A stretch of 64,000 bases of DNA from Coffea arabica. Its lineage: Eukaryota > Streptophyta > Magnoliopsida > Gentianales > Rubiaceae. Position 1 is the first letter of the stretch. Each line of letters starts with the position of its first letter. A program made the translations under genes and the position numbers. Of the stretch, positions 53,801 to 64,000 are shown piece by piece. Under the pieces are notes generated by a model. That model was not told the origin of the DNA, did no database searches, and was given only the letters and a program-made list of their open reading frames with translations. The DNA lies in contig NC_092322.1 in the NCBI RefSeq assembly GCF_036785885.1, positions 17,010,466-17,074,465 of the forward strand, read 5' to 3'.

Positions 53801-56800
53801 ATCTACAACTGTTGGATTCCAGCAAATTGTGGCAGTATGCACGTTGTCTGCAATGGCTACGTTGCGGGTCATAGTGGCGTGGTAATCCTGATAAGCCATA
53901 AAGCGGGTAACTGACATATCTTTAAATTTGTCTCCGAACAGTATCCACACGTCGGTGTGCAGCAGCGATTTTAGGCATATGTAGTGTGTCACAAATTCAT
54001 CCTTTCCCACAATTTAGGTATTATAAGCTATAATATAAAATATCTTAAGGTTATGCATAATCGGAGTAGCCGAAAGTGCCATTTTACCAATGGCCGAAAG
54101 ATTTTTTTGTTGGTAATGTGATTGCGAATGGGGATGCAGGTGACCAACATGGTTTGTGGAAACTCTTGTCCGAAAAATTTATCAAATCTTACAAGTTCTA
54201 CCTCAACAATCCACTTCAATCCTAAGTGGTGAAGTGGTAAATGCTTATTTTGAAACTAATCCGCCATTCCGTCATTATTAAGGACATGCATTTTTGAAAT
54301 TCGTCCTAATGCCATGTCGATGTCTCTGATTTTATAAAAGTTCAAGAGAATAGTTTGCTTCATAAGTTACAAAATATGCAAGAAAAGGAAATGGTTGAAT
54401 TAGAAGTTGATTGTACCTTTCAGGTGTTTTCCTTTAATCCCAAACAGATGGAATTTATCGTACGATTCAATGGCCATGCAAGAAAAAATGATTAATGGTG
54501 GCAACCATGGTGACGGTCTTGAAAAAGTATCGGTATTTTTTGCGCCTCACAGTAAGCATGAGGCTATCATTTGCATTTCTTTCTTTGAAAGTTATATCTA
54601 CAGATGTTAGATTCCAACTAATAGTGGTGGCATGCACGTTGTCTGCAATGACTACGTTACGAATCATAAGAGTGTGGTAACCCTAATCAGCCATAAAGCG
54701 AGTGATTGACAAATTTTGAAAGTTGGCTCAAAATAGTATCCACACGTCGGTGTGCAGCAGTGGTTTCAGGCCCAGATAGTGTGCCGCAAATTCATCCTTC
54801 CCCACAAATCAGGCATTGTAAGTCATAATACAAAATGTCTTAAAATTGTGCATAATCGAGAGTGGCCGACGGTGCTATTTCACCAATCAACGAAAAACTT
54901 CCTTGTTGGCAATGGGGTTACGGAACAGAGATGCAAGAGACCAATATAGTTTGCGAAAACTCTTGTCCGAGAGACCTATCCAATCTCACAAGTTTTTCTT
55001 CAACAATCCACTTCGTTCCTATGTGGTGAAGTGGTAAGTGATAATTCTAAAAGTTACCCACCATTTCAGCATTATTAAGAGCATGTATTTCTGAAACTCG
55101 TCCTAGCACCATGCCGGCGTCTGCTTACTTTATAAAAGTGCAAGAGGAGGGTTTGATTCATGAGTTACAAAATACACAAGGAAAGGAAGTTGTGGTTGAG
55201 TTAGAAGTTGATTATACCTTTCAGGTGCTTTCCTTTAATCCCAAGCAGATGGAACTGAACTTGTGGTTCAAAGGCCATATAAGAGAGAAGGATTAATGGC
55301 GGCAACCATGATGGGGATCTTGAGAAAGTTTCGGTATTTTTTGTGCCTCACAGTTGGTATGAGGCTATCAGTTACATCTTTTTCTTCAAAAGTTATATCT
55401 ACAGCTGTTGGATTCCAGCAAATAGTGGCGATATGCACGTTGTCTGCAATGGTTACGTTGCGGGTCATAGTGGCATGGTAATTCTGATAAGTCATAAAGC
55501 GGGTGACTAACCTATCTTCAAAGTTGTCTCCGAACAGCATCCACACGTCAGTGTGCAGCAGCGGTTTCAGGCATATGTAATGTGTCACAAATTCACCCTT
55601 TTCCAGAATTCAAGCATTGTAAGTCATAATATAAAATGTCTTAAGGTTGTGCATAATCGGGAGTGGTCGAAAGCGCCATTTCACCATTGGTCGGAAGACT
55701 TTCTTATTGGCAATGTGATTGCGAATGGGGATGCAAGTGACCAACATGGTTTGCGGAAACTCTTGTCCGAAAAACCTATCCAACCCACAAGTTCTTCCTC
55801 AACAATTCACTTCACTCCTATGTAGTGAATTGGTAAGTACTCATCCTGAAAGTAACCCACCATTCCGCCATTATTGAAAATATGTATTTCTGAAATTCGT
55901 TCTAGTGTCATGCCGGCGTCTGCTTGCTTTATAAAAGTGCACGAGGAGGGTTTGTTTTAAGGGTTACAAAATACACAAGTAAAGGAAGTTGCGATTGTAT
56001 TAGAAGTTGATTGTAGCTTTCAGATGTTTTCCTTTAATCCCAAACAGATGAAATTGATCGTACGGTTCAATAGCCATGCAAGAGAGAACGATTAATGGTG
56101 GAAACCATGGTGGTGGTCTTGAGAAAGCTCCGGTATTTTTTGGCCTCACAGTCAGCAGGAGGCTATCAATTACATCTCTTTCTTCAAAAATTATTTCCAC
56201 AACTATTGAATTCCAGCAAATAGTGGCACTATGCATATTATCTTCAATGGCTACGTTGCAAGTCATAATGGCGTGGTAGCCGTGATCAACCATAAAGCGG
56301 GTAACTGACCAATTTTCAAAATTGGCTCTGAATAGTATCCACAAATCAGACATTGTATGTCATAATATAAAATGCCTTAAAATTGTACATAATCGGGAGT
56401 GGCCGACGGCGTCACTTTATCAATGATTGGAAGATTTCTTTGTTGACAATAAGGTTACGAACGGGGATACAAGAGACCAACATGATTTGCGAAAATTCTT
56501 ATCCGAAAAACCTATTCAACTTCATAAGTTCTTCCTCAACAACCCACTTCACTCCTATGTGGTGAATTAGTAAGTGCTCATCCTGAAAGTAGCCTACCAT
56601 TCCGCTATTATTGAGAACATGCATTTCTGAAATTCGTCCTAATTCCATGCGGGCGTCTGCTTGATTTATAAAAGTACAAGAGAATGGTCTGTTTCATGAG
56701 TTACAAAATACACAAGGAAATGAAGTTGCGATTAGAAGTTGATTATAGTTTTCAGGTGCTTTTCTTTAATTCCAACCAGATGGAATTAAACGTGCGGTTC

Positions 56801-57146
56801 AATGACCATGCAAGAGAGTATAATTAATAATTACAACCATAATGGTGATCTTGAGAAAGTTTTTTTGTGCCTCACAGTCAGCAGGAGGCTATCAGTTGCA
56901 TTTCTTTCTTCAAAGGCTATATCCACAACTGTTGGATTCCAACAAATATTGGCAGTATGCGCATTGTTTGCAATGGCTACGTTGCGAGTTATAGTGGCGT
57001 CGTAACCCTGATCAGCCATAAAGCGGTGACTGACCAATTTTTAAAGTTGGTTCCGAATAGTATCCACACGTCGGTGTGCAGTAGCAGTTTCAGATACAGG
57101 TAATGTGTTACAAATTTATCTTTCCCCGTAAATCAGACATTGTAAG

Positions 57147-57482
57147 TCATAATATAAAATGTCTTAAGGTTGTGCATAATCGGGAGTGACTGACGGCCCA
57201 CTTCATCAATAACCGGAAGATTTTCTCGTTGGCAATGGGGTTGCGAATGGGGATACAAGAGATCAACATGATTTGTAACAACTCTTGTCCAAAAAACCAA
57301 TCCAACCTCACAAGTTTTTCCTCAACAATCCACTTCACTCCTATGTGGTGAAGTGGTAAATGTTCATCCTGAAAGTAACCCACCATTCCGCTATTATTGA
57401 GGACATAAATTTTTGAAATTCGTTCTAATGCCATGCCGGCGTCTGTAGCTTTATAAAAGTACAAAAGAATGGTTTGATTCAT
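57147..57482 (-). other. Recurrent array ORF, upstream block, family unknown
   Basis: This is the longest uninterrupted copy (111 codons) of the block that precedes the EFVAHYLG segment. It contains ATDAGMALERISKIYVLNN, GMVGYFQDEHLPLHHIGVKW and LISCIPIRNPIANEKIFR. Equivalent, often frameshifted, copies lie at the same place in other units (for example 58280-58005). A GCAAGCAG splice-acceptor-like motif precedes the block in several units, so it could be the start of an exon. Function unknown. Confidence 0.35.
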
Positions 57483-59210
57483 GTGTTACAAAATACGCAA
57501 GGAAAGGAAGTTGCGGTTGAATTAGAAGTTGATTGTAACTTTTCGATGCTTTCCTTTAATCCAAAGCAGATGGAATTGAACGTACGGTTCAATGGCCATG
57601 CAAGAGAGAAGGATTAATGGTGGCAACCATGGTGGCGACCTTAAGAAAGTTTCGATATTTTTACGTCTCACAGTCAGCAAGAGGCTATCAGTTGCATCTC
57701 TTTCTTCAAATGTTATCTCCACAACTGTTGGATTTCAGCAAATAGTGACGGTATGCACGTTGTCTACAATGGCTATGTTGTGGGTCATAGTGGCGGAGTA
57801 GCCCTGATCAGTCATAAAGCAGGTGACTGGCCAATTTTCAAAGTTGGCTCCGAACAGTATCCACACGTCGGTGTGTAGCAGCGGTTTCAGATCAAAGTAG
57901 TATGCCACAAATTCATCCGTCCCCACAAATCAAGCATTGTAAGTCATAATACAAAATGTTTTAAAGTTGTGCATAATCGGAAGTGGGCCGACGGCGCCAT
58001 TTCGTCAATGGCCGGAAGACTTCCTTATTGGCAATGGGGTTGCAAACGGGGATGCAAGAGACCAACCTGCTTGCGAAAACTCTTGTCCGAAAAACCTATC
58101 CAAACTCACAAGTTCTTCCTCAACAATCCACTTCGCTCCTATGTGGTGAAGTGGTAAGTGCTCATCTTGAAAGTAACCCACCATTCCTCCATTATCGAGG
58201 ACATGAATTTGTGAAATTCGTCGTAGCACCATGCCGGCATCTGCTTGCATTATAAAGTGCAAGAGGAGGGTTTGCTTCATGAGTTACAAAATACACAAGA
58301 AAATGAAGTTTGCGATTGAGTTAGAAGTTGATTTTAGCTTTCGAGTGCTTTCTTTTAATCCCAAGCAGATGGAACTGAACTTGTGGTTCAATGACCATGC
58401 AAGAGAGAAGGATTAATGGTGGCAACCATGATGGGATCTTGAGAAAACTCTGGTATTTTTTGCGCCTCACAGTCAGCAGGAGACTATCAGTTACATCTCT
58501 TTTTTCAAAGGTTATATTCACAGCTGTTAGATTCCAGTAAATAGTGGCGGTATGCACGTTGTCTGCAATGGCTACGTGGCGGGTCATAGTCGCGTGGTAA
58601 TCCTGATAAGCCATAAAGCGGGTGACTGACCTATTTTCAAAATTAGCTCCGAACAGTATCTACACATCGGTGTGCAGCAGCGGTTTCAAGCCTAAGTAGT
58701 GTGTAACAAATTCCTTATTCCCCACAATTCAGGCATTGTAAGCCATAATACAAAATGCCTTAAGGTTGTATATAATCGGGAGTGGTCGAAGGTGCCATTT
58801 CACCAATGTCCGGAAGACTTCCTTGTTGGCAATAGGGTTGCGAATGGGAATGCAAGTGACCAACATGATTTGCGAAAACTCTTGTCTGAGAAACCTATCC
58901 AACCTTACAAGTACTTCCTTAACAATTCACTACACTACTATGTGGTGAAGTGATAAGCGCTCATCCTGAAAGTAGCCCACTATTTCGCTATTATTGAGAA
59001 CATGCATTTCAGGAATTCATCCTAGTGCCATGCTGACATCTGCTAGCTGTATAAAAGTGCAAGAGGAGGGTTTGATTCATGGGTTACAAAATACACAAGA
59101 AAAGAAAGTTGCGGTTGAATTAGAAATTGATTGTAACTTTCAGGTGCTTACCTTTAATGCCAAACAGATGGAATTAAACGTGCGGTTTAATGGTCATGCA
59201 AGAGAAAATG

Positions 59211-61620
59211 TGCTTGTGTGAAGTTCTTATAGGAGAGAATACAGTGCATAGATATGAAAATATTTGCGACGACGGTCGAAGGATTGAGTCAGATGCTGTT
59301 GGGCTAAATTTACTGTGGTTAAGAAACTCAATGATATAGTCTGTGTAACATAGGTTAATGGGAAAATGGGTCATAATTGGTGGGTGTTCCGATAATTCCA
59401 AATTTGACGCTAGTGATTTTTGTTGAAGAAGATGCACTTCATCTTAAAAAACGTCACTTGTACTTGTCTATTCAGTCGGACAATACTTCCACAAGTCATG
59501 AACGGTGTTGCTTGGCTGTTGGCTCACCTGTCTATGTGATTTTCAATGAGATAAGATTTGCACGTTGCATAGAGCAAATTGTCATGGCCCTTGCCCCGTA
59601 CTGCCGCATCTACAATAATGCATCTTTAAATCCCTGCAATATTCTGTATCATTCAATCGTTTTTCATAAATCTCAGAGTTCAATTGGTTACCATAGGCAG
59701 CAATGCCACTGCTGAATCAGTTTCTCAAACGAAGGACCTAACTGTACCGAGATTGCTTTGGATGGGCCCATGAAAAGATTTTACTGTCTTGGAGAGAGGG
59801 TTATTAGGCAGGTTTATGCAGGTGTATCTGCAAAACAACCTCCTCGGCGCCCACCAGATATGTACAGCACTGATACAATTTTAGAAAAAAACTATATGAT
59901 TTACTTAATGGACTGCCCATTGCAAGCTTATACCCGGAAGCCCCTCCATTACCTACTTATGAGGATTTTGTGCGCACCAGTTAATGAAACCACTAACTTC
60001 GGTCTTCTGGTCATCCAATGCCAAAAACTGCGTGAATCATATATCTAACCAGTTGCCACTTAGTCATAGTGGAACAGCCTCACAGCAGCGTCCAATTAAT
60101 TACCCTCCTTGGTCTGTAATATGCATACAAATTGATAGATCACTGAAAGAAGAGGGCATTCACAAAGTAGAAAGCAATGTAATAGGGTTATCTCTTCCTC
60201 ATAGTGTTGGTGATGTGGTATGCCCTTCTTGCCCAAATACATTACCCGCCATTAATTTTGAACAAAGCTATCTAATCATACTGCTATATTTGTTTTTTTC
60301 ACTTAAGTGCCTAGAGAATGGTACGACCTGCTTGTACAGTGCATGAGACTGAGAAAAAAAGTTATAGAAAAAAATGCAGAAATATTTCGATAAACATCGA
60401 TTGTATCACACAACACACAAGTGGTGGAGCAAATGCTAGAATAACTACAACTCATTTTTCAAAGTGCATTGAAGGTGGTTCGGAGAAAGGGAAAACACTG
60501 TCATGGCATTGGAATAGGTAGCCGGAAAACCTTCGGATGTAAGTGGCAAAACACAAATTTCGGGACTTAGACATTATCAGATGGGGACGTGGCAAAACTT
60601 ATGATCTCAAATTATTGATAGGTTGTCAAATGGCCGACGCCGCCAAATTCCTAAACTTCGTGTTACTCCGACGTACGAATGAGAATTCGAGCAACTCATT
60701 GGCCCAATCAAACCCCAAAAATCTGCTCATGTGTGATGTTGTATAGAAGTATTTATTTCATTTTTCCAACTATTATTACAGCTTATTGACAGATAATTTA
60801 TAACTTTGAAATGTTTTATTCCCAAGTGCATTTGGAGTCACCATTTGAGTGGGTTATAAATAATAATGTTCACAGCATTAGCTTCAAGGAAAAGCCCTTC
60901 AGTTCTCTTATTGGTGTAGTCATATATTATGTTGTATATCCACCAACAGTAAAAATTGTTTCTGTTTATCGTTGCATTTGGGGTCAAACAAAATCATCCC
61001 TATAGTAGTACTCTATTTGGTAGTCAAGTGGCATCCAACTTCATTTATGTTTTACAGTGCCATACAAAACTTGCATTACATATGACTACGACTTTTGGTA
61101 TTCACTTGAAGTTCAAAATTCAGTGGCTTCTCCAATTTTGTCAAGAACCACCGCTACTATTTGACCAAAAGAGGGAATCGTGTACTGTACCATGATGTTC
61201 ACCTTCATCCACAGTCACTTGTTCCTCAACCCAAATTTCAGAGACCTTGTTTAAAGTGCACAATCCAGCTTGAAACTCCTATGCATATTCGCTTTGCGTA
61301 TAATTTGATCACGGATAACGTTGGCATCATCCAGAACCAAACACAGTGCTAATTTGCGACTCTCAAATTCCGAATTGTACTGCACCGATTCATTATAGTT
61401 ACTATCTTCATCATTGGCCACCAAAGACAATGATTATTAAAGCACAGGAAGCCATTTTTTTTCCTTACCTATTTTCATTTCCAGCTCCCAATTCCAGTTA
61501 ATAGCATGTCCATGTACTTTAGCATAAATAACTCACAATCCCACCTGCATTACAAACCATAACCACAAATTTAGACACAACCCTTGATGATGTAAAAACC
61601 CGCCAACCTATATATATTGA
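59211..61620. other. Right flank of the array, unassigned
   Basis: The tandem homology stops at about 59210. Beyond it lie several medium plus-strand frames, none recognised: 59377-59715 (112 codons, contains HLKKRHLYLSIQSDN), 59758-60048 (MDGPMKRFYCLGERVIRQVY) and 59984-60346 (120 codons). They overlap in different frames without clear splice links. This may be the unique end of the gene from which the array unit was derived, or an older element. I see no RNA gene or terminal repeat. Confidence 0.4.
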
Positions 61621-61626
61621 ACTTAC

Positions 61627-64000
61627 GCATTTCGTTGCTGTGGACATGCGGCTGCAACTTTTATTTTGTTCAACCAAAGGCATGACGAATCCTGTTCTTT
61701 CAAATCGTAAGTCAACGCTGCATCCAACCTTTCAATCTGAGCCGCAAGAGTAGTTAAACATATACAAATTCAAGTTTACTGGCACCAATTAAAAGGTGAT
61801 GGTCGTGTTCATGAAATGTTTGACAAACCAAATATTTGTTATCCAAGTTGGCATGAACCACTATCGAATTGACTCCTCTATTGCACGCCTTTGCTGCCTT
61901 GCTATTTTCATTGCACAATAGCAATTTATTATTTGCACCAAACACACGTTAAATCACATCATTATGCAAGTAACACTCCACAAAATACCACCCAATTTTA
62001 AACCCACAATTTACTTACATCACATGCCATGGCTTTTTCGGGAAGCAATGACTCCATTGCATTTCTAGTTGCTATCTGCCCCTTAATTGACGCCAATACC
62101 TCCCTATCATTATACAGTTACATTAAACTTTTCATTATGCGCATTAAGTTTTCATAATTTACAAATTTGATATCATCATTTTCAATGATTTAAGTAAACA
62201 CGTCAATTTAAATTCACTCTTCCTCATTAATGCAGTCATGAATTACGTTGAACTTCCTTATGTAGTGCTCAATGACCATAAGGGTCATGTGCGAAAAACA
62301 TAAGTCGGTTAAGTACTATTATAGTTTATTATCATTCTAATTCTATGGTCAATGTATTAAATACTCACCTTATATTGTATATGCAAGCATCTTACCTACA
62401 CTTGCTATTTATATATGGAAGCATGATTAACAGCAACACAAATTATAAATTTGCCGCATACTTGTAAACCAAATTTAACTGCTTCCAAAATTTTCGTTCC
62501 CATGCCTCCTCCTCTGTGGGGATAATCATATTACCTATTTATTCAAACTTATAATTGCAACTACTTTTGCTTGCCCTTTGTTATTGCAATTTCAAATAAA
62601 AGATCAAACAAAATGCAACTAACACTTTACCAAATCCATGATCCAAACCACACCCTTGCGAGAGTTGAATGTCAAACAAGAATTTCAATATTTTTGCTCG
62701 TCCTTCACTCAATTTTCTGCTGACAGATGCCAGCCTAGTTTCCTACTACCACAAAAATATGTTAGCTTTCTTAGTTTACAGTTCTTTCCTTTAGTAATTA
62801 TGAAATGTTGGAATACTCACCCTTGCCAATAAAACAACCATCTTCGTTTGACACTCATTTATCCCACTACTATCCATTTGTACATAAAAATTATATTTAC
62901 ATTTTACTTTTGTAATACTACGAAATACCTTCGCAATTACTCTCATGACTTTATTTTTTTACCTTGCCTTCTGTTTTGTTTGCCTTTCCACAGAGGCCTC
63001 TCCGTATTGTCCATCCTTAGTCTCTTTCTGTATCTCCACTTTGTAATTTTCGATGCAGTCTTTTCACCCATTATTGTAGTATTCCTAGTTACTCTAGCAT
63101 TTTCACTCCTATTTTTGGACCTAACATCTAGCGTTTTAGGACTAAATTTATGTACTTCACTGCCTCTTCTAATATTACCACGCCAATCATCCTTCTGCCC
63201 ACCCTCCACAGCAAGTGACCGGTGTTTTTTGCACAGATTTCCACTTTCATACATGCTCCTTAGTGTTTCAAAACGAGATTCAATCATTGCTTCTATTCTA
63301 CCAATACTGTCCTTCACATCTTTATTACCACATTCAATTTCAATCAGTCTTTTATCAATGTCTTCTCTACGATTTACTTATTGTAAACTTGCACATTGTC
63401 CTGTCAATATAACCCTTCAGTTTTCTACAACTAGTAACGTCACAAAATACAATTGCAATTTCAACTATAGTTCACACAAGAGCATTTTACATTACTTGTT
63501 CCCCCTCAAATATGCAATTCCTCTTCAATATGCGATTCCTCCTCAATATTTTCATTAATCTCATACCTTCCCCAAAATCTTATCCTCGGCCCTCTCGGGT
63601 GGAACTTGTGAAACTCGTCCTCACCTTCAAAAAAGAATCGTTCCAGATAGTAAATCTGCACGGACAAAAAATTCATTAATTATTTACAGGTCCTTTATAT
63701 CAAAGTTAAATTTAATTATTCTAGCAATTTCTAGCGCTATTATAAAAGATGCATCTTCATATACCATCAAGAAAAGTGCACATCCCGCTATTCTGTTGCC
63801 ATTTCTTTCACGGATGCTCTTCACCAAATTGTCTAGTATGAATTTTGACTAGTTCAAATTTTTCATATTCTCTTCTTTGCCCACTACAGCCACAAGATCC
63901 CTGCTCACTGTGTCATCCAAAGTTGGTGCTAACACCTCACCAACAACAAATAGTACGAACTTCACTTTGAATTCTAAGCCTTCGTTATGCAAACTACATA
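61627..64000 (-). pseudogene. Partial multi-exon gene, Ulp1-associated plant element type
   Basis: The gene runs off the right edge. From 64000 to 63765 the minus strand encodes GLEFKVKFVLFVVGEVLAPT, SRDLVAVVGK, FILDNLVKSIRE and IAGCALFLM. The next exon (63655-63567) gives IYYLERFFFEGEDEF and PRIRFWGR. This order (FvLf-G--L-PT, then a lysine/leucine helix, then G-C-FL-I-YL) resembles the region N-terminal to Ulp1-type peptidases in many plant repeat-encoded proteins, including Kaonashi MULEs. A later segment (about 63350-62943) is basic and coiled (REDIDKRLIEIECGNKD then ESRFETLRSM). Further exon-like pieces lie near 62860-62810, 62745-62635 (SEGRAKILKFLFDIQLSQGC), 62515-62450 (EEEAWERKFWKQLNLVYK), 62110-62020 (REVLASIKGQIATRNAMES) and 61740-61627 (QIERLDAALTYDLKEQDSSC). 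The peptidase catalytic domain is not seen. A TAG at 63849-63851 replaces a probable Trp. Family call is an inference. Confidence 0.45.

Larger units (their letters stand above)
44871..59210. repeat. Tandem array, twelve units of about 0.8 kb
   Basis: The motif CCTCACAGTCAGCAGGAGGC, or a variant, recurs every 790-802 bp. Units begin near 44877, 45674, 51298, 52098, 52893, 53692, 54488, 55292, 56088, 56818, 57609 and 58412. Unit 2 is split by the hAT transposon. The unit starting at 56088 is short because about 75 bp between two CCACA words are missing. Excluding the transposon the array is about 9.5 kb. Neighbouring units differ by an estimated 10-20 percent including single-base indels, so expansion is not recent. 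Each unit keeps a long minus-strand frame; the plus strand also has a shorter recurrent frame ending HAREKD. A GTAAGT...CCTAG stretch in each unit could be a plus-strand intron. Confidence 0.93.

Noticed and set aside
44871..59210. CRISPR or ordinary centromeric satellite
   Set aside because: The repeats are about 800 bp with no spacers, the organism is a plant, and units carry conserved protein-like frames; a 160-180 bp satellite period is absent.

Overview
This window is nuclear DNA of a flowering plant, probably a eudicot. It is AT-rich, its genes are split by GT-AG introns, and mobile elements of most plant classes are nested in one another. It also holds a nuclear copy of plastid rpoC1. 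No bacterial operon, CRISPR array or viral genome is visible. I do not assign a species.

Only one conventional gene is complete and open: a zinc-dependent alcohol dehydrogenase-like gene on the minus strand (13187 to 10131). It has ten exons that join into 401 codons plus a stop, a TATA box upstream and a possible poly(A) signal downstream.

Layout. 1-1500: extreme AT-rich low-complexity DNA. 2909-4044: non-autonomous Tip100-like hAT element with 8-bp target duplication. 10131-13320: ADH-like gene and promoter, with a 59-bp minisatellite and a Stowaway MITE upstream. 14560-18400: a short tandem repeat split by a 701-bp Helitron, then a second Helitron 3' end. 20950-21610: plastid rpoC1 insertion. 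22044-25713: TIR elements, then a gutted Copia retrotransposon carrying a nested solo LTR and a SINE tail. 28470-29965: diverged tandem duplication. 31053-33263: a 2.2-kb Helitron. 35416-38322: FAR1/MULE-transposase pseudogene. 40697-43425: a 5'-truncated RuvBL2 retrocopy whose last codons are split by a Pack-MULE carrying HSP90 pieces. 43618-44056: GRF zinc-finger/membrane gene with a nonsense codon. 44871-59210: twelve tandem units of about 0.8 kb, one of them split by a 4.8-kb nearly intact hAT transposon. 61627-64000: 3' part of a multi-exon gene resembling Ulp1-associated plant element genes, running off the window.

The most informative points are nested insertions whose exact ends can be read (hAT in array, Pack-MULE in retrocopy, Helitron in tandem repeat), because the empty sites can be rebuilt. 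The least explained object is the 12-unit array. Each unit keeps the same protein-like minus-strand reading frame, which I could not assign to a family.
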